From 2-02-FULL-47-50 sp964479045 (GTDB lineage Bacteria; Pseudomonadota; Gammaproteobacteria; Eutrophobiales; Eutrophobiaceae), in assembly GCA_964479045.1 (NCBI GenBank), contig CAYZJI010000015.1, positions 1 to 39,889 of the forward strand: a stretch of 39,889 nt of DNA, in the 5' to 3' direction. The first letter of the stretch is position 1, and every line of letters begins with the position of its first letter. Below are positions 24,733 to 32,115 of the stretch, piece after piece. Made by a program: the position numbers and the translations under genes. Under the pieces are notes generated by a model. That model did not search any database. It had not been told where the DNA came from and was given only the letters and a program-made list of their open reading frames with translations.

Positions 24733-25119
24733 TTAATTATCCAGCACCATAATCGCATCCATCTCAACCTGGGCACCCTTGGGCAGTGATGCAACACCCA
24801 CGGCGGCACGTGCCGGATACGGTTCACTGAAATACGTGGCCATGACTTCATTGACCAGTGGAAAGTGAGTGAGGTCAGTCAGAAAAATATTGAGCTTGGC
24901 AACATTGGCAAGACTGCCACCGGATGCGGCAGCAACGGCTTTCAGATTTTCGAACACCTGAGTGATTTGCGCGCGCATGTCACCTTGTACCAGTTCCATT
25001 TTTCCGGGTACCAGCGGGATTTGCCCGGACAGGTACACGGTATTGCCACATTTTACAGCCTGAGAGTAGGTACCAATGGCCTGCGGCGCCTTATCAGTTT
25101 TGATGATTTGTCTAGTCAT
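24733..25119 (-). CDS. ridA: RidA family reactive enamine/imine deaminase
   Basis: A 128-aa protein from MTRQIIKTDKAPQAIG to MDAIMVLDN, with AIGTYSQAVK, YLSGQIPL and PARAAVGVASLPKGAQVEMDAI, including the arginine and glutamate that hydrolyse 2-aminoacrylate-type intermediates. The longer frame opens at 25203, but the start at 25119 gives the canonical 128-aa length and has a GGGG ribosome binding sequence about 7 bases upstream. It normally follows spoT; here a Rieske gene on the other strand intervenes. Confidence 0.93.
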   Translation of the reverse strand: MTRQIIKTDKAPQAIGTYSQAVKCGNTVYLSGQIPLVPGKMELVQGDMRAQITQVFENLKAVAAASGGSLANVAKLNIFLTDLTHFPLVNEVMATYFSEPYPARAAVGVASLPKGAQVEMDAIMVLDN

Positions 25120-25286
25120 GCGTGACCCCGTTATCTTTTTGATGAGCGTTTTTGTGAAATTGTCCGGTTTATTTGCAATGCGGGTGTGATAGGGTGAACC
25201 CATACTGTTGGGTCATTATATCAATATTGACTTGAACAATTGACTGGCAGGCGCACAATTAAAGGCCACCCTAATCCGGGACTCCC

Positions 25287-26372
25287 ATGAAAATTTCCAG
25301 CCTCGAACCTTTGACATCACCAAAGACCAATCCTGTGCAGGATTTACGCAAAACCGGCGTTCACCCTGATTACTGGTATCCATTGGCCCGCAGCCAAGAC
25401 ATCAAGCCGGGCAAGGTCATCGGGCGGCGATTTGCCGGAGAACCCATTGCACTGGTGCGGACAAAATCCGGGCGTATTTTTGCGCTCGAAGACCGCTGTG
25501 CGCACCGGCAGGTGCCCTTGCATGCCGGCATAGTCAATGGCGAAGAGATCCAGTGTGGATATCATGGCTGGCGGTTTGATTGTGCCGGCAGTTGCGTGAA
25601 TGTGCCGTATGTCGGTAACAGCAAGGTTGTGCCGCGTGGTGTGCGGGCCTATCCCTGCCGTGAAGCGTATGGCCTCATCTTTATTTTTCCGGGGGATCCG
25701 GACAAGGCACTGGAAATACCTTTTCCGGAGATCAGCACCTGGGGTGATTCACGTTATAAAACCCGTTTTCTGGATGATCAGGTGCAGTGTCATTATTCCT
25801 TTCTGCATGAAAATCTGATGGACATGAATCATCAGTTTCTGCATCGGCGCATCATGTCCAGAATCAAAACGACTTATCTGGGTTTGCGGGAAGGTGATGA
25901 CTGGGTGGAAGTAGATTACACATTTTCACGAGAAGGTTCGCAACCACTCGGCGAAAAATTTATTCTGGGCCAGCGATCCGGCGATCCATCAGAACAGACG
26001 AAAGACCTGATGACTATCCGGCTGCAGTATCCCTATCAGATACTCAAATTCTGGACGGAGGGCGGGCCGCATCCGGCGCTGGATTTATGGATCACTTATG
26101 TGCCGGTGGATGACAAGCAACGGATCAACCACACCTTTGGTCTGATTAATGTACGCAAACCTTCGGTCCCCGGCCTGATCCACCTGTTATGGCCATTTAT
26201 AGTGTATTTCACCGAGGGTATCTTCAAAGAAGATCGCTGGATTGTAGAACTCGAGCAAAAAGCATTTGATCAACAGGGAGAAGATCGTAATCAGGAAATA
26301 TTTCACGTCGTGAAAAAGGTCCGGCAATTATTATTATGTCAGGGTATACCGATTCCGGCATATCAGGAGTAA
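25287..26372 (+). CDS. Rieske non-heme iron ring-hydroxylating oxygenase, large-subunit type
   Basis: A 361-aa protein. The Rieske 2Fe-2S centre is C71-x-H73 (CAHRQVPLHAG) and C90-x2-H93 (CGYHGWRF). The catalytic iron site is NLMDMNHQFLH (about 176-186), with D179, H182 and H186. The closest look is the VanA/phthalate-dioxygenase-like single-subunit class, which hydroxylates or demethylates aromatic or steroid-like substrates using a separate reductase. No reductase gene is nearby. It sits on the plus strand between minus-strand ridA and spoT and ends 15 bases from the spoT stop, which breaks a usually contiguous group. Substrate unknown. Confidence 0.9.
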   Translation: MKISSLEPLTSPKTNPVQDLRKTGVHPDYWYPLARSQDIKPGKVIGRRFAGEPIALVRTKSGRIFALEDRCAHRQVPLHAGIVNGEEIQCGYHGWRFDCAGSCVNVPYVGNSKVVPRGVRAYPCREAYGLIFIFPGDPDKALEIPFPEISTWGDSRYKTRFLDDQVQCHYSFLHENLMDMNHQFLHRRIMSRIKTTYLGLREGDDWVEVDYTFSREGSQPLGEKFILGQRSGDPSEQTKDLMTIRLQYPYQILKFWTEGGPHPALDLWITYVPVDDKQRINHTFGLINVRKPSVPGLIHLLWPFIVYFTEGIFKEDRWIVELEQKAFDQQGEDRNQEIFHVVKKVRQLLLCQGIPIPAYQE

Positions 26373-26387
26373 AAGCGATCTTGTAAT

Positions 26388-28511
26388 TCAGCGACGGCTG
26401 ATCTGCGAGACATGTTTGATATTGCGTATGCGGCGCATGACATGCGCGAGATGCTGGCGATCGCGCACTTCAATAACAAATTCGAGGGTCGTATACCGGT
26501 CATCCTTGTCCTTGATGTCCACATTCAGAATGTTCGCTTCCTGATCAGAGATTGCCGAGGCCACCGTGGCCAGCACGCCGCGCTGGTTGGTGGCATTCAT
26601 ACGGATATGCGTCGGAAATTCACGATCGATATTTTTTTCCCATTCGACATTAATCCATTTCTCCGGCTGGTTGCGGTACTCCGCAATGTTCTTGCAGGAC
26701 TGGGTATGGATCACAATGCCGCGCCCGGCGGATGCAAAGCCGATGATCGGATCGCCGGGGATTGGATAGCAGCATTTCGGAAAACTCACCACCATGCCTT
26801 CCGTGCCTTTAATCACAAACGCAGCGGACTCGCCATTATTTTTCCCGGTCTCTTCGGGCTTGCGATCACTCAGTGTGAGTTTGCGTGCAATTAAAGGGGC
26901 CGGCCGGTTACCGAGTCCGATCTCCTGCAGTAATTCTTCTTCATTATTAAGTTTGTATTCCTTCAGCACATTCTGGATCTGTTCGGCCTTCAACTGGTTG
27001 TATGGTGTACTCAGCAATTCCAGTTGCCGGTTTAGCAGGCGTTTGCCCAGTGTAATGGCTTCGCTGTGCTGCAGGTTTTTCAGGTAATGGCGGATCGCCG
27101 CCCGCGCTCTTGCCGTGACAACAAAATTCAGCCAGGCCGGATTCGGCTGGGCACCGGGAGATTTGATAATTTCAACCGTCTGACCAGACGCAAGTTGCGA
27201 GCTCAACGGTGCCAGCCGGCGGTTGATGCGCACGCCACTGCAGGAATTACCGAGATCGGAATGGATGGCGTAGGCAAAATCCACGGCTGTGGCGCCACGC
27301 GGCAGTTCAATGATCTTGCCTTTGGGCGTGAATGCATAGACCGCATCCGGAAACAGATCGACTTTTACATTTTCCAGAAATTCCTGCGGATTACCCGCGG
27401 TCTGCTGCATTTCAATGATGCTTTGCAGCCACTCGCGTGCGCGCTTGTGCGCACCGCTGCGATCACCGCCTCCACCGGATTTGTACAGCCAGTGGGCGGC
27501 AATCCCGGATTCAGCAACATCGTTCATATCGTGCGTGCGGATCTGCACTTCGATGGGCACGCCATACGGTCCGAACAGGATGGTGTGCAGGGACTGATAA
27601 CCATTAGCTTTGGGAATGGCGATGTAATCCTTGAACTTGCCCGGTACCGGTTTGTAAAGATTATGCACGGTGCCGACCACGCGATAACAGGTATTCACGG
27701 AATCGACGATGATACGGAAAGCATACACATCATAAACTTCATTAAATGAGAGACCATTCATCCGCATTTTCTGATAAATGCCGTAAAGGTGTTTTTCACG
27801 GCCGATGATCTGTGCGGGAATTTTTTCCTGCCGTAACCGGCGGCGCAGTGCATTGCGTATCTTGTCGATGATTTCCTTGCGATGGCCGCGCGCTTTTCGG
27901 ACCTGCTCACTCAGAATCCGGTGCCGCATCGGGTACAGCGCGGAGAATCCAAGTTCTTCAAGTTCCAGTCGCATGTTGTTAAGGCCCAGGCGCTGTGCGA
28001 TGGGCACATAGATTTCCAGGGTTTCACGTGCGATGCGCCGGCGCTTGTCCGGACGCAACACATCCAGTGTGCGCATGTTATGCAGGCGGTCGGCGAGCTT
28101 TACCAGGATCACGCGAATGTCATTGCTCATGGCCATGAGCATCTTGCGGAAATTATGCGCCTGCGCTTCCTCGACGCTGTCGAAGGTGATCTGGGTCAGT
28201 TTGCTGACGCCATCCACCAGTTCCGCCACGCTCTTGCCGAATTCGCGGCTGAGTTCCTGTTTAACGGTCGGTGTATCTTCAATCACGTCATGCAGCAGGG
28301 CAGCGATGAGGGTTTCATGATCCATGTGCATGCCGGCGAGAATGTGGGCCACTTCCAGCGGATGATAAATGTAGGGTTCACCACTGACACGCTGCTGACC
28401 GGCATGAGCTTGTGCGCCAAACTCATAGGCGCGCTCTATTTCCTCCACTTCGCCGGCAGGGAGATAAGCGCTGACCTGTTTGATGAGTTCGTTAAGCTGA
28501 ATCATGGCCAT
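26388..28511 (-). CDS. spoT: Bifunctional (p)ppGpp synthetase/hydrolase SpoT
   Basis: A 707-aa Rel/Spo homologue. An intact HD hydrolase site is visible: YHPLEVAHILAG and LLHDVIEDTPT (near 71-81). The synthetase domain follows with GYQSLHT and EVQIRTHDM, then TGS (ATAVDFAYAIHSDLG, near 410), a conserved zinc-finger-like segment (CCYPIPGDPIIG) and a C-terminal ACT domain. Intact HD motifs mark SpoT rather than RelA. The start could be the Met at residue 3. A terminator-like hairpin lies between rpoZ and this gene. Confidence 0.96.
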   Translation of the reverse strand: MAMIQLNELIKQVSAYLPAGEVEEIERAYEFGAQAHAGQQRVSGEPYIYHPLEVAHILAGMHMDHETLIAALLHDVIEDTPTVKQELSREFGKSVAELVDGVSKLTQITFDSVEEAQAHNFRKMLMAMSNDIRVILVKLADRLHNMRTLDVLRPDKRRRIARETLEIYVPIAQRLGLNNMRLELEELGFSALYPMRHRILSEQVRKARGHRKEIIDKIRNALRRRLRQEKIPAQIIGREKHLYGIYQKMRMNGLSFNEVYDVYAFRIIVDSVNTCYRVVGTVHNLYKPVPGKFKDYIAIPKANGYQSLHTILFGPYGVPIEVQIRTHDMNDVAESGIAAHWLYKSGGGGDRSGAHKRAREWLQSIIEMQQTAGNPQEFLENVKVDLFPDAVYAFTPKGKIIELPRGATAVDFAYAIHSDLGNSCSGVRINRRLAPLSSQLASGQTVEIIKSPGAQPNPAWLNFVVTARARAAIRHYLKNLQHSEAITLGKRLLNRQLELLSTPYNQLKAEQIQNVLKEYKLNNEEELLQEIGLGNRPAPLIARKLTLSDRKPEETGKNNGESAAFVIKGTEGMVVSFPKCCYPIPGDPIIGFASAGRGIVIHTQSCKNIAEYRNQPEKWINVEWEKNIDREFPTHIRMNATNQRGVLATVASAISDQEANILNVDIKDKDDRYTTLEFVIEVRDRQHLAHVMRRIRNIKHVSQISRR

Positions 28512-28570
28512 AGTATAGGCAAACTATCCGTTTGCACCACAGGCTGTAACAGCAGGATTAAAGGCTGGAA

Positions 28571-28597
28571 ACAAAACTGCCCGCGTGTGGCGGGCAG
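28571..28597 (-). terminator. Intrinsic terminator/attenuator between rpoZ and spoT
   Basis: Read on the minus strand, CTGCCCGC, a 5-base loop and GCGGGCAG form a perfect 8-bp stem followed by TTTTGTTT. It is 45 bases after the rpoZ stop and about 60 bases before spoT. It may partly separate spoT from the gmk-rpoZ transcript. Confidence 0.75.
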
Positions 28598-28641
28598 TCA
28601 GGTAATGGAATGACAAATATCAGTGTTCAGGGCTGTTCAGG

Positions 28642-28908
28642 TTATTCCGGAACCGGGAAGCTCAATTCGGCTTCTTCGTTGTACTCATCCACCGGGCTGT
28701 TCTTCCTGCCGATTTCGTCAATATTATTCTGCGTAATCAGGCCTTCAGCAATTTCACGCAGGGCCAGCACGGTCGGTTTGTCCTTGTCTTCCTTGACCAA
28801 GGGTTCAGAGCCAAGGCCTATCTGCCGGGCGCGCTTTGCGGCCAGGATGACCAGGTCATAACGGTTATCTACATGTTCCAGGCAATCTTCAACGGTCAGT
28901 CGGGCCAT
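28642..28908 (-). CDS. rpoZ: RNA polymerase omega subunit
   Basis: An 88-aa protein, MARLTVEDCLEHVDNRYDLVILAAKRARQ at the start (first 20 residues suffice for recognition), with EDKDKPTVLALREIAEGLI. Omega helps assemble the beta-prime subunit and forms part of the ppGpp site. The position between gmk and spoT is the standard arrangement. The acidic C-terminus is typical. Confidence 0.97.
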   Translation of the reverse strand: MARLTVEDCLEHVDNRYDLVILAAKRARQIGLGSEPLVKEDKDKPTVLALREIAEGLITQNNIDEIGRKNSPVDEYNEEAELSFPVPE

Positions 28909-28950
28909 GGGGAATCCTCAAATATCAGATGTGTTGCAAGGCCGCATAGT

Positions 28951-29583
28951 CTACTGAATCTTCCTGCCCTCTGTCATCAGGGATTCGGCAAATTTCCTCA
29001 GATCCGGGCCCGAATAACGTTCACCCCGGCGCCGGGCTTCAATAATCCTGCGGAGTTCAGTGAGAGCGGTATCCATATTTTCGTTGATGACCAGATGGTC
29101 AAATTCGCCAAAATGGGAGAGTTCGGTCAGGGCATCCCGCATGCGGCGGCGTATGGTGGCATCATCGTCCTGACCACGGCTGCGCAGGCGTTGCTCCAGC
29201 GCACTGATGGCGGGCGGCAGTATGAAAATGCTTAACACCTGCTCAGGCAGCATCGCCCGCACATCGCGTGCGCCCTGCCAGTCAATTTCCAGAATAATGT
29301 CGTTGCCAGCCGCCAGTTGTTCCCCCACCCAGCGTTTGGGGGTGCCATAGCGGTAATCAAACACCTCTTCATGTTCGAGGAAGGCATTTTCCCTGACCAG
29401 GTCTGCAAACTGCCGGTCATTAATAAAATGATAATCAACGCCATCCACTTCCCCGGGTCGCGGCGCACGGGTCGTGCAGGAGACCGAGACCTTGAGCTTG
29501 GGCACAGTCTCGCACAGCTTGCGCACCAGAGTGGTTTTGCCCGCACCCGAGGGCGCAGCGATGATGAATAGTGTTCCCGTCAT
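28951..29583 (-). CDS. gmk: Guanylate kinase
   Basis: A 210-aa P-loop kinase: GTLFIIAAPSGAGKTTLVRKL at the N-terminus, the GMP-binding SCTTRAPRPGEVDGVDYHF, and EIDWQGARDVR. It phosphorylates GMP to GDP. The start codon overlaps the yicC stop by one base (TAATG). It precedes rpoZ by 42 bases, so purine nucleotide and ppGpp genes lie together. Confidence 0.97.
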   Translation of the reverse strand: MTGTLFIIAAPSGAGKTTLVRKLCETVPKLKVSVSCTTRAPRPGEVDGVDYHFINDRQFADLVRENAFLEHEEVFDYRYGTPKRWVGEQLAAGNDIILEIDWQGARDVRAMLPEQVLSIFILPPAISALEQRLRSRGQDDDATIRRRMRDALTELSHFGEFDHLVINENMDTALTELRRIIEARRRGERYSGPDLRKFAESLMTEGRKIQ

Positions 29584-30449
29584 TATTCAATATTCTGGAT
29601 CTGTTCGCGCATCTGTTCGATCAATACTTTTAATTCGACCGAGGCTGTCGTGCAATCATAATGTGCGGATTTTGAACCCAGCGTGTTCGCTTCGCGATTG
29701 AGTTCCTGCATCAGAAAATCCAGCCGCCTTCCGACCGGCTCATTGCTGTCAAGCACTCGCAACACTTCGCGAATGTGCGTTTCCAGCCGATCCATTTCTT
29801 CAGCCACATCATATTTCTGTGCAAGCAATAATACTTCCTGTTCCAGCCGTTCGCGATCCAGTTCCACCTGCAGTTCCTGTGCCCGCAGCAACAGTTTCTC
29901 GCGCAGGCCGGAAAGAATATCCGGTATCCGTTTTTTGATGTCTGCCACGATGGCTGCTGCTGTCTTGCAGCGCTCCACAATAATGGTCTTGAGTTTTTCG
30001 CCTTCACGCTGCCGGTTCTCCAGCACGACATCCAGGCTTTTATCCAGTTGTTTGAGCAGGGGTCCGCCGATCACTTCTGGATCAGGTGTTTCGCGATTGA
30101 TCACGCCCGGCCAACGCAACACATCAAGAGCGCTGATGGCCGCAGGCTTGCGCATTTCACTCTGGACTTTATCTGCTGTGTTAAGCAACGCCTTGATCAG
30201 TTCATGATTGACGGGCAGGGAATTGTCCCCGGCAACGACAGGTTCATAACGGAGCGTGCAATCCACCTTGCCCCGATTGATCCGTTTTGAAATCTGCTCG
30301 CGGATGGTATTTTCCAGCATACGCAGTTCTTCCGGCAGGCGTACACTGATTTCAAGATAGCGATGATTGACGGTGCGGATTTCCCACAGGATACGACCGA
30401 TGCTGGTGTTGTCCTCTGTTCGTCCGAAGGCAGTCATGCTGGCAATCAT
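29583..30449 (-). CDS. yicC: YicC family endoribonuclease
   Basis: A 288-aa protein starting MIASMTAFGR, the family's usual beginning, and ending with RRLDFLMQELNREANTLGSKS and the C-terminal EQMREQIQNIE, all signatures of YicC. The family was long unannotated and has since been linked to RNA cleavage and sRNA turnover. The open frame extends to 30500, but 30449 is chosen because AGAAGGGG lies 6-13 bases upstream and it matches the family. It is coupled by one base to gmk and divergent from rph, its usual neighbour. Confidence 0.95.
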   Translation of the reverse strand: MIASMTAFGRTEDNTSIGRILWEIRTVNHRYLEISVRLPEELRMLENTIREQISKRINRGKVDCTLRYEPVVAGDNSLPVNHELIKALLNTADKVQSEMRKPAAISALDVLRWPGVINRETPDPEVIGGPLLKQLDKSLDVVLENRQREGEKLKTIIVERCKTAAAIVADIKKRIPDILSGLREKLLLRAQELQVELDRERLEQEVLLLAQKYDVAEEMDRLETHIREVLRVLDSNEPVGRRLDFLMQELNREANTLGSKSAHYDCTTASVELKVLIEQMREQIQNIE

Positions 30450-30550
30450 GTTATTCCCCTTCTCATTATTATTAATAGGGACATCCCTGCCATAGCGCAT
30501 ACTAACTCCAGCCGTGTTTCTGTTAAATACGTTTCAATCGGGTTTGTGGG

Positions 30551-30556
30551 TATAAT
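30551..30556 (+). promoter_or_regulatory. -10 element of the rph promoter
   Basis: A consensus TATAAT lies 25 bases before the rph start, in the divergent yicC/rph gap. No good -35 hexamer is seen at 16-18 bases, but TG occurs four bases upstream of it, near the extended -10 position. GGGGG just before the start is the likely ribosome binding site. Confidence 0.6.
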
Positions 30557-30580
30557 CCCCAATTTTGAAGGGGGACCAAC

Positions 30581-31297
30581 ATGCGGCCAAGCGGGCGGGC
30601 AGCTGATCAGCTGCGCGAAGTCAGATTCACACGGCATTACACCTGTCATGCCGAGGGTTCAGTACTGGTGGAATTCGGCCTGACCCGGGTCATTTGCACG
30701 GCCAGTATCGACGAGGGCGTACCCTCATTTCTTAAAGGCAAGGGGCAGGGCTGGTTAACAGCGGAATATGGGATGTTGCCGCGATCCACCGGCAGCCGCA
30801 TGCGCCGCGAAGCATCCCAGAACAAACAGGGTGGCCGCACCATGGAAATCCAGCGTTTGATCGGGCGGGCATTACGATCCGTGGTGGATATGAAGCTGCT
30901 GGGTGAACGCACTGTCGTGCTCGACTGCGATGTGATCCAGGCCGATGGTGGTACCCGCACCGCATCCATCACCGGGGCTTATGTCGCGCTGGTTGATGCC
31001 ATCGCTACGTTACAGAAGCGCGGTTCTCTCGCTGTCAATCCTGTACAGGCGGCGGTCGCTTCCGTGTCGGTCGGTATTCATGATGGCATCCCGGTACTGG
31101 ATCTGGATTATGCCGAAGACTCCACGGCTGAAACCGACATGAATGTGGTCATGAATGACAATGGCGAGTTCATTGAGGTGCAGGGCACGGCGGAAGGTCA
31201 TCCCTTCAGTATGGATGAACTGAACAGCATGCTGGGCCTTGCGCGCCTCGGCATCAATCAATTATTCAATCATCAGCACAAGGCGCTGACACAGTAG
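30581..31297 (+). CDS. rph: Ribonuclease PH
   Basis: A 238-aa phosphorolytic 3'-5' exoribonuclease: MRPSGRAADQLREVRFTRHY, then GWLTAEYGMLPRSTGSRMRRE, GGRTMEIQRLIGRALRS and DCDVIQADGGTRTASITGA. It trims tRNA 3' ends. Full length, with the GTRTA phosphate-binding segment intact. rph-rdgB-hemW is a common order. A palindromic repeat element follows before rdgB. Confidence 0.97.
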   Translation: MRPSGRAADQLREVRFTRHYTCHAEGSVLVEFGLTRVICTASIDEGVPSFLKGKGQGWLTAEYGMLPRSTGSRMRREASQNKQGGRTMEIQRLIGRALRSVVDMKLLGERTVVLDCDVIQADGGTRTASITGAYVALVDAIATLQKRGSLAVNPVQAAVASVSVGIHDGIPVLDLDYAEDSTAETDMNVVMNDNGEFIEVQGTAEGHPFSMDELNSMLGLARLGINQLFNHQHKALTQ

Positions 31298-31318
31298 AGT
31301 ATAGGATTTTATAAATCC

Positions 31319-31409
31319 GTCATTCCGGGCGGCGAGCACACGCACGACTGCATGGACGCAGGAGGTAGAACCGCGTCGGGAACAGCGGTCGAGCCGACCC
31401 GGAATCCAG
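31319..31409. repeat. CGTCATTCCGG repeat element, copy 1 (half element with insert)
   Basis: It starts GTCATTCCGGG and ends CCCGGAATCCAG, matching the left half of copies 2 and 4, but about 45 bases of other sequence (about 31340-31388) separate the arms. The right-hand inverted end (CCGGAATGACG) is absent. It fills most of the gap between rph and rdgB. Confidence 0.75.
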
Positions 31410-31506
31410 TTAAAAGATTTTTTATGAGGCTGGATATTATGGATTTGCCGTGATTTCGTTATATTTCCTGCATCTACAAAGCAGATAAAAGAAAATTGCA
31501 TAATCC

Positions 31507-32115
31507 ATGAATAATGAAAAAAAAATCATCCTCGCCAGCAACAACACAGGCAAGGTGCGCGAGATCAATGCCATGCTCGCGGGTAGTGGTCTGCACATCA
31601 TTTCACAAAATGAGTTTTCCGTTCCCGAAGTTGAAGAAACCGGACTTGCTTTTATCGAAAATGCCATTATCAAGGCGCGCAATGCGGCTCACCACTCCGG
31701 GTTGTCTGCTATTGCGGATGATTCCGGCATTGAAATTCTGGCACTACATGGCAAGCCCGGCATTTATTCCGCGCGTTATGCCGGAAAAGATGCGAGCGAC
31801 GAAGACAATCTTTACAAGCTGATCGACGAAGTCAAAAAACTGCCTGAAGACAAACGACAGGCACGGTTTGTGTGTGTGATGGTGTTACTGCGTTACGCCG
31901 ATGATCCATTGCCGATTATTGCTGAAGGGATCTGGAACGGAATTGCGATTACCGAACCGCGCGGTGCTAACGGTTTTGGTTATGACCCGATGTTTTATGT
32001 CCCCACGCACAACTGCACTTCAGCGGAACTCCCGCCGGAAATCAAAAACACTCTCAGCCATCGCGGTCAGGCGCTGAAAAAACTGGTTCAGCAATTGAGC
32101 TCAACTACGCTGTAG
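31507..32115 (+). CDS. rdgB: XTP/dITP diphosphatase (HAM1/RdgB)
   Basis: A 202-aa protein with the family motifs: ILASNNTGKVREINAML, FSVPEVEETGLAFIENA, AIADDSGIEILALHGKPGIYSARYAG and GFGYDPMF. It removes non-canonical purine triphosphates. The last 11 bases overlap the 3' end of the convergent molybdopterin-subunit gene, so the two transcripts are antisense there. hemW, its usual neighbour, is displaced by 4.5 kb. Confidence 0.96.
   Translation: MNNEKKIILASNNTGKVREINAMLAGSGLHIISQNEFSVPEVEETGLAFIENAIIKARNAAHHSGLSAIADDSGIEILALHGKPGIYSARYAGKDASDEDNLYKLIDEVKKLPEDKRQARFVCVMVLLRYADDPLPIIAEGIWNGIAITEPRGANGFGYDPMFYVPTHNCTSAELPPEIKNTLSHRGQALKKLVQQLSSTTL

Noticed and set aside
27882..28613. 243-codon open frame antisense to spoT
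   Set aside because: It shadows the HD and synthetase domains of SpoT and has no family match by eye.
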